Source: Candidatus Methanoplasma glyptotermitis
GTDB taxonomy: Archaea > Thermoplasmatota > Thermoplasmata > Methanomassiliicoccales > Methanomethylophilaceae
DNA: 36,276 nt
Assembly: GCA_031267895.1 (NCBI GenBank)
Contig: JAIRYF010000063.1
Coordinates: 1-36,276 of the forward strand
Direction: 5' to 3'
The notes under the pieces are model-generated. The model was not told where the DNA came from. It did no database searches and was given only the letters and a program-made list of their open reading frames with translations. The position numbers and the translations under genes are program-made. Of this stretch, positions 19,438-27,941 are shown piece after piece. Numbering within the stretch: position 1 is the stretch's first letter; every line of letters starts with the position of its first letter.

Positions 19438-20177
19438 TTCGATATCAGTTTATCGTCGGAAACGTTCATCTTCTTCCTTGTAACATATCTCATACCTTTC
19501 CCGGAAATGATATCCAGCACCTGCTTCGTATCCCCTCCGGCATCGAACACGAACATGGAATTCTCTTTCAGCTCGCCGATGATATCATTAACCATCCTTA
19601 CGAACTGAATAGGATCCGCGGAATTTCCTTCCGAGACCGTCATATGAAACGGTATGTTTATCGGATTCCGAAGCTCAGCAATCCCTGCGTTCACCTGTCT
19701 GAGATCGGGACGTTTATCACGGGAATATCCGAATCTGAAAAGAGAAGACTGCTTAGAATAAACGGAAACAGATGTTGTATCGATATTCACATCAGTATGT
19801 TCCAAATCGTATAACGAGAACAAAGAATCCCTTACTTTCGATAATATCTCCGGCATTCTCTTCCCGACGGTCTCGACGGCTCTGTTAATAGTTCTTGAAC
19901 TTACTTCCTTACGAATTCCAAACTCATTCCTTACTTCCTCCGAAGACAGCCATCTTCCGCATCCCTCTGCAGAATAGTTTTCCGTTAAGCGATAAGAGAT
20001 GATCGCACAAACCAATGGGAAAAGAGGCTCTCCCTTCAGCTTCAATTTATTGAAATGATCCTCCAGCCCCAATTTCCTGAGATATTCTTTCACGAAAGCT
20101 ATCGTTCCTGTCGGCAGTGATTTATTCCTGTTCGGCTCTAAGACAAATGTCTTGGGCCGAAATAGTTTTTTTATCAC
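19438..20177 (-). pseudogene. N-terminal half of IS-C transposase, interrupted by IS-D
   Basis: ORF 19422-20177: HTDVNIDTTSVSVYSKQSSLFRFGYSRDKRPDLRQVNAGIAE; its last codons come from IS-D. Confidence 0.85.
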
Positions 20178-20262
20178 AGATAAAATGATTCACTCAAGAC
20201 ACTTTTACCTTACGCCAGCATCTCTGCCTGTGCATCACATCAAAGCATTACCTGTCGAACTC

Positions 20263-20429
20263 AGGTTCCAAATCTGCAAAATTCATTATCGCTTCTCTGC
20301 AAAATTTGACAGTTACTTACGTTTACGATAACAGACACTCTCTCAGACGCATATATTCCAACTTCGAACCTCTCAATTCTCTTATTCTGAAGGATACGGT
20401 GGTCGTTTCCGGTGTCTGCGGGGGCTGAA
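20263..20429 (+). pseudogene. 3' fragment of a second IS-C-type transposase, inverted
   Basis: Encodes SKSAKFIIASLQNLTVTYVYDNRHSLRRIYSNFEPLNSLILKDTVVVSGVCGG*, matching the C-terminus encoded at 17018-17180. Confidence 0.8.
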
Positions 20430-20510
20430 AGCCCCCTCCGGACACAGAAAACATCGCCGAAAAGCGAGCCTGAAAGACCCTCTCCGCAGCGTAAGCTCTC
20501 CCGAACATCA

Positions 20511-20650
20511 ACTGTCAAATTTTCCCAATAATGAAATCAACTGTCGAGGTCAGGATAAATGTTGAAAAATCCCAACTGTCAAAGTCAGGTTGATAATCTG
20601 ACGGTTGTGTTAATTACAGACACGGCAACGATACAACTGCCAAGGTCAGG
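20511..20650 (+). repeat. Iterated 16-bp motif at IS-C-type end
   Basis: aactgtcaaattttcc (20511), aactgtcgaggtcagg (20539), aactgtcaaagtcagg (20574), aactgccaaggtcagg (20635). Confidence 0.7.
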
Positions 20651-20688
20651 TTACATACCACTTAGACAAAATCAAAACCAATCTACTT

Positions 20689-21975
20689 TCATATCGAACT
20701 TCGGATCAAATCATTAAGTAGTAATTTCAAAATCAAATCTTCTCCGATTCGGAAATCACAATAATTTAATTGTACTCCCGACTCTACTTTTGAAATATCG
20801 ATTAAACCATTGGAGATTATTTCAATCTTTTTTCCACCCCTATCGCAAATAACAATGCATCTCCCCCTTTTAAGAAACTTGAGGTCGGATTTGAATTTAA
20901 ATTTGATCTTCTCGGACACGATTTCATTGCATATATTAATTATTTCATTGTAGTTTTTCTCACAACTTTCTACAAGTTCAGGAAGCACACATCTGTCTTT
21001 TGTGTAGATCATGCATATATTGCATTCATTGCAAAACGGACATTTCAAACAGAATCCCTTTTTTAAAATACCATATTTCTCAGATATATCATCTATTTTG
21101 ACATTTGGTAAATCGAAAATAGATCTATTCAAAATCACAAGCTCACGCGGAACGACCTCAGAACCCAGTAACAAATTACATCGACACAGATTCCCGTCGG
21201 GCATTATTGAAAATCGATCGATGCACGCATGGCAATTTTGGGGGTTTGCGGGCATATTCAAATCAAATTTGAAATTAAAAAATAATTTTTCAAAAATTGT
21301 CAATTCCTTGACTAGAATTTTATCACGACAATCTGGATATCTGCACAGTATATTCTGAATTATATCCACATATTTTCCCCGAGGGAGGAGAAGATCTGGA
21401 TTTTTTTTCGCTTTACCCATACCGAATACAGACCCGAATGATACTGTCACTGTTGGATATCTCAATAGAAATTTATCTAAGCTGTCTAATATTTCTTCAT
21501 AATTGATCTCGTTTATACACACTTGTATCACAATAGGCATAGGCAGACTATTTTTATTGCATTTATTGACAAGGGTGTTTATTCCTGCAATAGCTTTTCC
21601 AAAACTGCCTGCACCCCTCACAATATCATTTGTTTTTTCAGAGAATCCTTCCAGGCTAATTGATACATATTTAAATCCACCCTTTGCAACCTCTGAAGCA
21701 ATAGCCTCATTGATCAAAGTACCATTTGTCGTTAAAGATATTTTTACACCTGAGTATCTACAATATTTAAAAAAATCAACAACTTCTGGAAAAATTAACG
21801 GTTCCATTGCAGGTATAACAAGGCTATAGACGTTATTAGCAACTAAGAGATCAACAACCCTTTTCTTGTCTTCCAAATTCAACGAATCACATGATAGGAG
21901 ACCAAATAGCAGACAGTGTCTGCAATTGAGGTTGCATTTAGATTCAGTATCCCACTCCATTGATGTTAGTTTCAT
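20689..21975 (-). CDS. radical SAM/SPASM peptide-modifying enzyme
   Basis: 428 aa; SKCNLNCRHC CxxxCxxC motif, C-terminal Cys cluster CHACIDRFSIMPDGNLCRC...CLKCPFCNECNIC...C. Confidence 0.8.
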   Translation of the reverse strand: MKLTSMEWDTESKCNLNCRHCLLFGLLSCDSLNLEDKKRVVDLLVANNVYSLVIPAMEPLIFPEVVDFFKYCRYSGVKISLTTNGTLINEAIASEVAKGGFKYVSISLEGFSEKTNDIVRGAGSFGKAIAGINTLVNKCNKNSLPMPIVIQVCINEINYEEILDSLDKFLLRYPTVTVSFGSVFGMGKAKKNPDLLLPRGKYVDIIQNILCRYPDCRDKILVKELTIFEKLFFNFKFDLNMPANPQNCHACIDRFSIMPDGNLCRCNLLLGSEVVPRELVILNRSIFDLPNVKIDDISEKYGILKKGFCLKCPFCNECNICMIYTKDRCVLPELVESCEKNYNEIINICNEIVSEKIKFKFKSDLKFLKRGRCIVICDRGGKKIEIISNGLIDISKVESGVQLNYCDFRIGEDLILKLLLNDLIRSSI

Positions 21976-21980
21976 ATGTT

Positions 21981-22436
21981 TCAGTAAAAAAACGAATAGA
22001 CGCTGAGGTGCACCGAATCATTTTTCAGGTCTGCTTCCATAACAAAACCTAATCTTTCAAGCATCGATATTGTTCTCTCATCGTTATTCTCATCTTTTTT
22101 ATTTCGGTTTATGAAGGCCTTAATTTTTGCATATTTGCCCGAAAAAACATCTTTTAGAATATTTATTGCCTCTCTAACGAATTCGTCATCATCATCTACA
22201 GACATATATACTATCGTCAGATATAGTAGCCATGGTACATTTAGCGGCGACTGGACCGCAAAGAGCCTCAATATATTACCTTTTTGGTCTACATCCCCAA
22301 CTGCAACAAGTTGCGATGAAAAAATCATTTCTCTCAACATCCTCACATTTTTGAATGCTAGAATATTCTCTCTTGACGTTGAATCCAGGAAATCCATTAT
22401 TTTCTCAGAATCACGAGGTGCCAATAATTCAATCAT
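21981..22436 (-). CDS. GNAT-like protein in radical SAM operon
   Basis: MIELLAPRDSEKIMDFLDS...SMLERLGFVMEADLKNDSVHLSVYSFFY; ATG overlaps the upstream TGA (ATGA). Confidence 0.5.
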   Translation of the reverse strand: MIELLAPRDSEKIMDFLDSTSRENILAFKNVRMLREMIFSSQLVAVGDVDQKGNILRLFAVQSPLNVPWLLYLTIVYMSVDDDDEFVREAINILKDVFSGKYAKIKAFINRNKKDENNDERTISMLERLGFVMEADLKNDSVHLSVYSFFY

Positions 22437-23458
22437 ACAATCTCCCCAAACATTCTCGAAAGTGTCTCGCATTTGTCTGAAATGGAGTCGTCGATAATAT
22501 CCAACTGAAATAATTCATCTTTATATAATTCAGGCATCCACGAGTCATCGACCCTATGATCCATGCTATTATCAACGGATCGAAATACATTTTGAACATG
22601 ATTGTTCTTACTTATTTCACAAAGTCCAGATTCGAGATATTCTTTGATACTATGGTGCCTCACATTCCCAAAGGAAACAGGAACATAAGGTGATATTAAT
22701 ATGTCACCATATGAATTGATCGATAGTGAGCGAATGTTAATACCCGATTCCAATACCTGTAAGTGTTGAATGGGGTCGCCCCATTCAAACAACATTTTGT
22801 ATTTTCCACTACTTCCCCTTTCTGCAAGCTCAATGGCCAATTTCGCATACTGCATTGTTTGTGGAAAAAACTCTTGAATTCCTTTTGCGCGTCCGAGACG
22901 CATGACTGGTTGCATCCTTAAAGTAGAAACCCCTAATCCCTCTAACAAGTTTACAACATCATCTAGTTCACCAAGGTTTCTTATTGTCGGTGTACACGCA
23001 ACACTAACGCGTATTCCTTCATTTACCAGGGTTTTTATGGCCGTCACCGCCGCGTCATATGATTTTTCATCATTTCGTAGCCAATTATGTGACTCGCGAC
23101 CTCCATCCAGGCTTATTTGAACAACATCAATTCCGGATCGTTTCAGGCTCTCTGAACATTCTTGGTCTAAGAATGTACCATTGGAAACCATGCTTACGCC
23201 CATGCCACTCCTTTTCAAAGTTTTTATAACACTATAAACGGCCTCCTTCCTTAGAAGGGGTTCCCCTCCACATATACACGTCGAACCAGCACCTGCCTCG
23301 ACAATTTGGTTGGCAATACTAATTAACTCTCCTTCCGTGTGCTCTACGGAACTATTAACTTGTTCACCACTATAGTTGAAGCAGTGTTTGCAGCGGAGAT
23401 TACATCTATTCGTAACATCCACCGAAATGATATCGAGGTGGCTTTTCATTGCATCCAT
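22433..23458 (-). CDS. radical SAM peptide maturase with degenerate SPASM/twitch-like C-terminus
   Basis: TNRCNLRCKHCFNYSGE motif, GGEPLLRKEAVYSVIKTLK, MVSNGTFLD, VQISLDGG; ATG at 23458 preceded by GAGGTCA. Confidence 0.85.
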   Translation of the reverse strand: MDAMKSHLDIISVDVTNRCNLRCKHCFNYSGEQVNSSVEHTEGELISIANQIVEAGAGSTCICGGEPLLRKEAVYSVIKTLKRSGMGVSMVSNGTFLDQECSESLKRSGIDVVQISLDGGRESHNWLRNDEKSYDAAVTAIKTLVNEGIRVSVACTPTIRNLGELDDVVNLLEGLGVSTLRMQPVMRLGRAKGIQEFFPQTMQYAKLAIELAERGSSGKYKMLFEWGDPIQHLQVLESGINIRSLSINSYGDILISPYVPVSFGNVRHHSIKEYLESGLCEISKNNHVQNVFRSVDNSMDHRVDDSWMPELYKDELFQLDIIDDSISDKCETLSRMFGEIV

Positions 23459-23512
23459 AACTGACCTCACGATAAATATATAGTAAATGGTTTGGCCCAC
23501 ATGCCAAAGAAA

Positions 23513-23743
23513 TCAGCACGTGTCAGAGCTATTCTCTATGTAGCTAACTGTTGTAGCTACAGCCGTTTCCGCTGCGAAGACACCCTCTACGGCTGTAACA
23601 GCTACGCCTAAGCTTACAATCGCCACTGCCACTGCTGCAATCACAGCTGCGGGGACAACAAATACCGGAACGATAAACGCCATTGGCCTGACTTCCCCGC
23701 CATCAATCACAACCTCTGGGGTTACATACTCTTCTCTTGCCAT
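23513..23743 (-). CDS. putative RiPP precursor peptide (76 aa)
   Basis: MAREEYVTPEVVIDGGEVRPMAFIVPVFVVPAAVIAAVAVAIVSLGVAVTAVEGVFAAETAVATTVSYIENSSDTC; charged leader-like N-terminus, hydrophobic core, AGGTG before ATG, directly upstream of two radical SAM genes. Confidence 0.65.
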   Translation of the reverse strand: MAREEYVTPEVVIDGGEVRPMAFIVPVFVVPAAVIAAVAVAIVSLGVAVTAVEGVFAAETAVATTVSYIENSSDTC

Positions 23744-23761
23744 AGCACCTATATCGTTACA

Positions 23762-23785
23762 TCAATATATTATATTTCGTATTCG
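23762..23785 (-). promoter_or_regulatory. Putative archaeal TATA box of the radical SAM operon
   Basis: Minus strand aaatataatatattgat upstream of the 23743 ATG. Confidence 0.4.
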
Positions 23786-23859
23786 GGCTGAAACCATCGG
23801 TAAAGATTAATTCCTTCTGACATTTTGCTCCCACGGGGACAACCAATCGATCAAGAAGG

Positions 23860-24262
23860 GGAAGCCCCAGGATGGGAATAGCATGCACAGAAGGAGGTCA
23901 TCCTCCGAACGGGATAGGATAGGGCACATTATCAAAGTAACTGATATTGTGCTGGAGGGGCTTGGGGTTCCGAGGTATTCCTCGGTTCGGAACAACCGTC
24001 TGTACGATGAACATCCGAAGATATCGTTATTGATACTGAAACAGTATCTGGATGTTTCTTATCGGGAACTGTGTTCAGTATTGGGTTCGCTGAAAATATA
24101 GAAAAGCCGAATCCTGACCATTCCGTACTTGTCAAGTTCTCCAAAAGAATGAAATCACGAGCGGAGGCGGGGAATGATACTGTTATTGCGCAGGCAGCCG
24201 TGTTGTTTTTGTATGCATCCGGGCCGATGTATCCCATGCGGCATTCGCTCCTTTCGGTTTGA
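23860..24262 (+). pseudogene. Degenerate DDE transposase fragments
   Basis: VPRYSSVRNNRLYDEHPKISLLILKQYLDVSYRELCSVLG followed in another frame by IGFAENIEKPNPDHSVLVKFSKRM. Confidence 0.55.
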
Positions 24263-24368
24263 CACTTAAGGTATCGGATATTGCACTTTTCAATTCTCGG
24301 TCATTTCCAACAAAAACAGGCAGACAGAACGGCAGAACGGTGTTTCTGTCAGCTTTTATATCCTCAGC

Positions 24369-25466
24369 GTGTTCATATCTTTGAGAATGAGCACCGAAGA
24401 AACAACCGACAAATGTCCCCGCTGCGACAGCTATTCGATTCAGGATAAAGCCTTCTGCGGATCCTGCGGGCGCCGTCTGAAACCGGAAGAAAAGAGTTTT
24501 TTGTCTGCAGTCATCGATCTGGACAGAAATCCGTTATTTTCTCTGGCGTTCATTGCATCCATTCTTGTGGCTGCGATCCTCGTTGCCGAGACGCTGTATC
24601 TCGTCGCTCAGTCTTATGACATCTTTGTTTCGGTGCGCGGAATGCGCATTGTCTTCTCCTTTATCTCTCCCACACTGGATTTCGCTCCGTACTGCGTCTC
24701 GCGCAACGGCGCATTCAATCAGCTGTATTGGGTATTCGTGATGTCCGCGATATTGACATCCGCTGCACTTGTCATGTACAGATTTATAGGGTCTTTGAAA
24801 ACCGTAACGAGGGAAAAGAGTTATCATCCCGCGGAGAAAAGCTGTTTCTTTTGGATGGGAACACTGCTCTGTACTGTGCTGGCGGCAGACTTCCTGTATG
24901 TTTTGATAATTCAGTCATTCGGTCAGAGTATAGATAATCCGTTCGGGCTTTGGGAATCGTTCGGCAATCTGTACCTGTATGCAAACGCACCGGTGTGGGA
25001 AGAATTGGCAACCCGTGCATTCTACATAGGAATTCCGATGACGGCCGTGACACTGATCATTACAAAAAAGAAAGAATCGCTGAAGTGTCTGCTGGGAGGT
25101 TTCGGAATGAGCAGATTCGCCCTGATTCTGATAATCGTATCCTCGGTAATATTCGGATTTGCGCATCAGCCCGTCTGGGGAATATACAAAGTGATCCCGG
25201 TTATATGGTTCGGTTTTGCTTTGGGTTATCTGTTCGTAAGGTTCGGACTGTATGCTGCAATTGCATTCCATTTCCTGTACAACTATAGACTGGTTTTTGC
25301 ATGGATAGGATCTGATCTGCTGTCGGGTCTGATAATGATGTCTGTTATTTTTGCCGGACTGTTCACAGCAGTCTACATCATCAAAAAACTCAAGGACAAT
25401 GAGGGAGAACTGAGGTTGCTTCCCTGGTTTATAAGCAGAGAAAATATGGCAGACAATCGAAAATAA
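24369..25466 (+). CDS. CPBP-family intramembrane metalloprotease with N-terminal zinc ribbon
   Basis: CPRCDSYSIQDKAFCGSCGRRL; APVWEELATRAFYIGIP (EExxxR) and FGFAHQPVWG. Confidence 0.8.
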   Translation: MFISLRMSTEETTDKCPRCDSYSIQDKAFCGSCGRRLKPEEKSFLSAVIDLDRNPLFSLAFIASILVAAILVAETLYLVAQSYDIFVSVRGMRIVFSFISPTLDFAPYCVSRNGAFNQLYWVFVMSAILTSAALVMYRFIGSLKTVTREKSYHPAEKSCFFWMGTLLCTVLAADFLYVLIIQSFGQSIDNPFGLWESFGNLYLYANAPVWEELATRAFYIGIPMTAVTLIITKKKESLKCLLGGFGMSRFALILIIVSSVIFGFAHQPVWGIYKVIPVIWFGFALGYLFVRFGLYAAIAFHFLYNYRLVFAWIGSDLLSGLIMMSVIFAGLFTAVYIIKKLKDNEGELRLLPWFISRENMADNRK

Positions 25467-25661
25467 CTCATGTTTTTTGTTGGTCATTGTTTTGCTGTCT
25501 GTCCGCCGCATGCGTTTCTGCGTGCGCTGTTTCCTTTTTGTCGGACACCGTACGATGTATTTCCGGGTATTATGGCTGGCAAATATCTTCTGGTTTTGTA
25601 TGTTGTATATAGTCTTTTGTCTAAGAAATGCAGGTTTTCGGTTTAGACCGTATAGCTCTGA

Positions 25662-25706
25662 ATGATGTTAGACATTTATCTAATCATGTATGATTTTTAT
25701 AATCAT
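25662..25706 (+). promoter_or_regulatory. AT-rich inverted repeats upstream of glnN
   Basis: atgatgttaga...tctaatcat and atgatt-N5-aatcat. Confidence 0.4.
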
Positions 25707-25745
25707 TTAGAAAGGTTTATTAACATGTAACAATACTCACTGTCC

Positions 25746-27926
25746 ATGGTAAACGGCAGGTTCAGTGCAGTAAAAGAAGCATTCCAGAGGGAGTCCGTCA
25801 TGGCGGTGTCCCCGGCGAAAGAAACTTCATCATATTACGGGTGCAGCGTGTTCAACAGAGAAACCATGAGGAAATACCTCTCATCAGAGACAAGAGGGGT
25901 TGTGTACGAGTCCATCGAAAGGGGTGCGACTCTGGACAAATCGGTGGCAGAACACGTTGCCGCAGGAATGAAACGCTGGGCGATGGACATGGGCGCAACT
26001 CACTATACCCACTGGTTCCAGCCACTCACAGGAGGCACCGCCGAAAAGCACGATTCCTTTGCGGAACCCCATAAACACGGAACATCCCTGGAAGAGTTCA
26101 GCGGGAGCAGACTCTGCCAGCAGGAACCCGATGCTTCATCTTTCCCGAGCGGAGGCCTCAGGAATACCTTCGAGGCGAGAGGTTACACCGCATGGGACCC
26201 CTCGTCGCCCGCATTTATATTGGGCGACTGCCTCTGCATACCTACCGTATTCATATCGTACACCGGGGATGCTCTTGACTACAAGACGCCCCTTATGAGA
26301 TCTGTATCCGCCGCCAAGGAAGCGGCCTCAGATATCCTGAAATACTTCGGTATGGGGGACACCGAAGTATGCTCATATCTTGGATGGGAGCAGGAGTACT
26401 TCCTTGTCGACAGTGCTCTGTATGCGCAGCGCCCGGACCTGATACTCTCGGACAGAACGCTGCTCGGACACGACAGCGCGAGAAACCAGCAGCTTGACGA
26501 CCACTACTTCGGATCGATACCTCCCAGAGTGATGGAGTTCATGAGGGATCTGGAATTTGAAGGGTACAAGCTCGGGATACCCCTTAAGACGAGACACAAC
26601 GAAGTCGCCCCGAATCAGTTCGAGATCGCTCCGGTGTTCGAAGATATGAATCTTGCGGTGGATCACAACCTCCTGCTGATGTCGATAATGAGATCAGTGG
26701 CCGACCGCCACAGATTCAAGGTCCTGTTCCACGAAAAGCCGTTCAAAGGCATCAACGGATCAGGCAAGCACTGCAATTGGTCGCTGGGTACCGCCGATGG
26801 CATCGGGCTTCTGTCCCCGGGAAAAACAGATGAGGAAAACCTCAGATTCCTTGCATTCATGGCGAATGTGCTGAAGGCGGTATACGATAACAACGGGCTG
26901 CTGAAGGCTTCGATCTCCTCGTCATCGAATGCCCACAGACTCGGAGCGAACGAGGCACCGCCTGCGATAATATCATCATTTCTGGGGATGCAGGTCACTG
27001 CGGCATTCGAAGAACTCCTCAGTACGAAAGATATGGTCAAAATCAAAGACAAGACCGGATACAGCATAGGCATACCGCAGATCCCGGAACTGCTGGTCGA
27101 CAACACCGACAGGAACAGAACATCTCCGTTCGCATTCACCGGCAACAGGTTCGAATTCAGGGCCGTCGGCGCATCGGCAAACTGTGCATCTCCGATGACC
27201 GTGCTGAATACAGTAGTGGCATACCAACTCAAGCAGTTCAAGAAAGCCGTTGACAGGAGGACAGCCGCGGGCGATCCGGTCATGAAAGCGGTCCTTGACG
27301 AGACGCGCGAGACATACAGAGCATGCAAGGACATATGTTTCGACGGCAACGGGTACTCGGAAGAGTGGAAAGCAGAGGCAAAACGCCGCGGTCTTGATAC
27401 CGAGACATCCGTCCCGGTGATATTTGACCGATTCACGGCGGCCGAAACCGTGAAGATCTACAAAGACACAGGCGTCCTTTCCGAAATCGAACTCAGAGCG
27501 AGGAACGAGGTCTCGTGGGAACACTACTCGAAGAAGATAGACATAGAATCCCGGGTTCTCAGCGATCTGGCGTACAACCACATAATACCGGTGGCAACCA
27601 GATATCAGAATATACTGCTGGACAATGTGCTGAAGTGCAAACAGCTGTTCTCGGAGAAAGAGTTCGGGCAGTACTCCTCACAGGAAGTTCAGCAGATAAA
27701 AGAGATGGCGGGACACATAGACGAGGCCAGACTCATGGCGGATAACATGGATAAGATGTGTGACGATTTCTCCGAACTGGAAGGACGCGAGATGGCTGTT
27801 GCATACCACGACAGACTGGTTCCGTACATAGAAGGCATAAGGGAACACCTCGATGCGCTTGAAATGATAGTAGACGATCAGATGTGGCCTCTGCCTAAGT
27901 ACAGGGAACTCCTGTTCATACGCTGA
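25746..27926 (+). CDS. glnN: glutamine synthetase type III
   Basis: 726 aa; GSIII features: VFNRETMRKYL, EVCSYLGWEQEYFLVD, RHNEVAPNQFEIAPVFEDMNLAVDHN, NGSGKHCNWSLGT. Confidence 0.95.
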   Translation: MVNGRFSAVKEAFQRESVMAVSPAKETSSYYGCSVFNRETMRKYLSSETRGVVYESIERGATLDKSVAEHVAAGMKRWAMDMGATHYTHWFQPLTGGTAEKHDSFAEPHKHGTSLEEFSGSRLCQQEPDASSFPSGGLRNTFEARGYTAWDPSSPAFILGDCLCIPTVFISYTGDALDYKTPLMRSVSAAKEAASDILKYFGMGDTEVCSYLGWEQEYFLVDSALYAQRPDLILSDRTLLGHDSARNQQLDDHYFGSIPPRVMEFMRDLEFEGYKLGIPLKTRHNEVAPNQFEIAPVFEDMNLAVDHNLLLMSIMRSVADRHRFKVLFHEKPFKGINGSGKHCNWSLGTADGIGLLSPGKTDEENLRFLAFMANVLKAVYDNNGLLKASISSSSNAHRLGANEAPPAIISSFLGMQVTAAFEELLSTKDMVKIKDKTGYSIGIPQIPELLVDNTDRNRTSPFAFTGNRFEFRAVGASANCASPMTVLNTVVAYQLKQFKKAVDRRTAAGDPVMKAVLDETRETYRACKDICFDGNGYSEEWKAEAKRRGLDTETSVPVIFDRFTAAETVKIYKDTGVLSEIELRARNEVSWEHYSKKIDIESRVLSDLAYNHIIPVATRYQNILLDNVLKCKQLFSEKEFGQYSSQEVQQIKEMAGHIDEARLMADNMDKMCDDFSELEGREMAVAYHDRLVPYIEGIREHLDALEMIVDDQMWPLPKYRELLFIR

Positions 27927-27941
27927 TCTGAGTTGTTTGAA

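Larger units (their letters stand above)
16854..20262 (-). mobile_element. IS4/IS1634-like element (IS-C), disrupted by a nested IS
   Basis: Transposase halves at 19422-20177 and 17018-17701; outer ends cctgactttgacagtt (16854) and rc cctgagttcgacaggt (near 20262). Confidence 0.65.

Noticed and set aside
20323-20511. ORF 'MMFGRAYAAERVFQARFSAMF...' present at both 20323-20511(-) and 16935-17120(+)
   Set aside because: It recurs only because it lies in the IS-C inverted repeat, antisense to the transposase C-terminus; not independent evidence for a gene.
20511-20650. Possible CRISPR-like array
   Set aside because: Repeats are 16 bp, degenerate, irregularly spaced and found at IS ends in both orientations; no cas genes and no uniform spacers.
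26663-27436. 257-aa minus-strand ORF
   Set aside because: Antisense to glnN with no recognisable domain.
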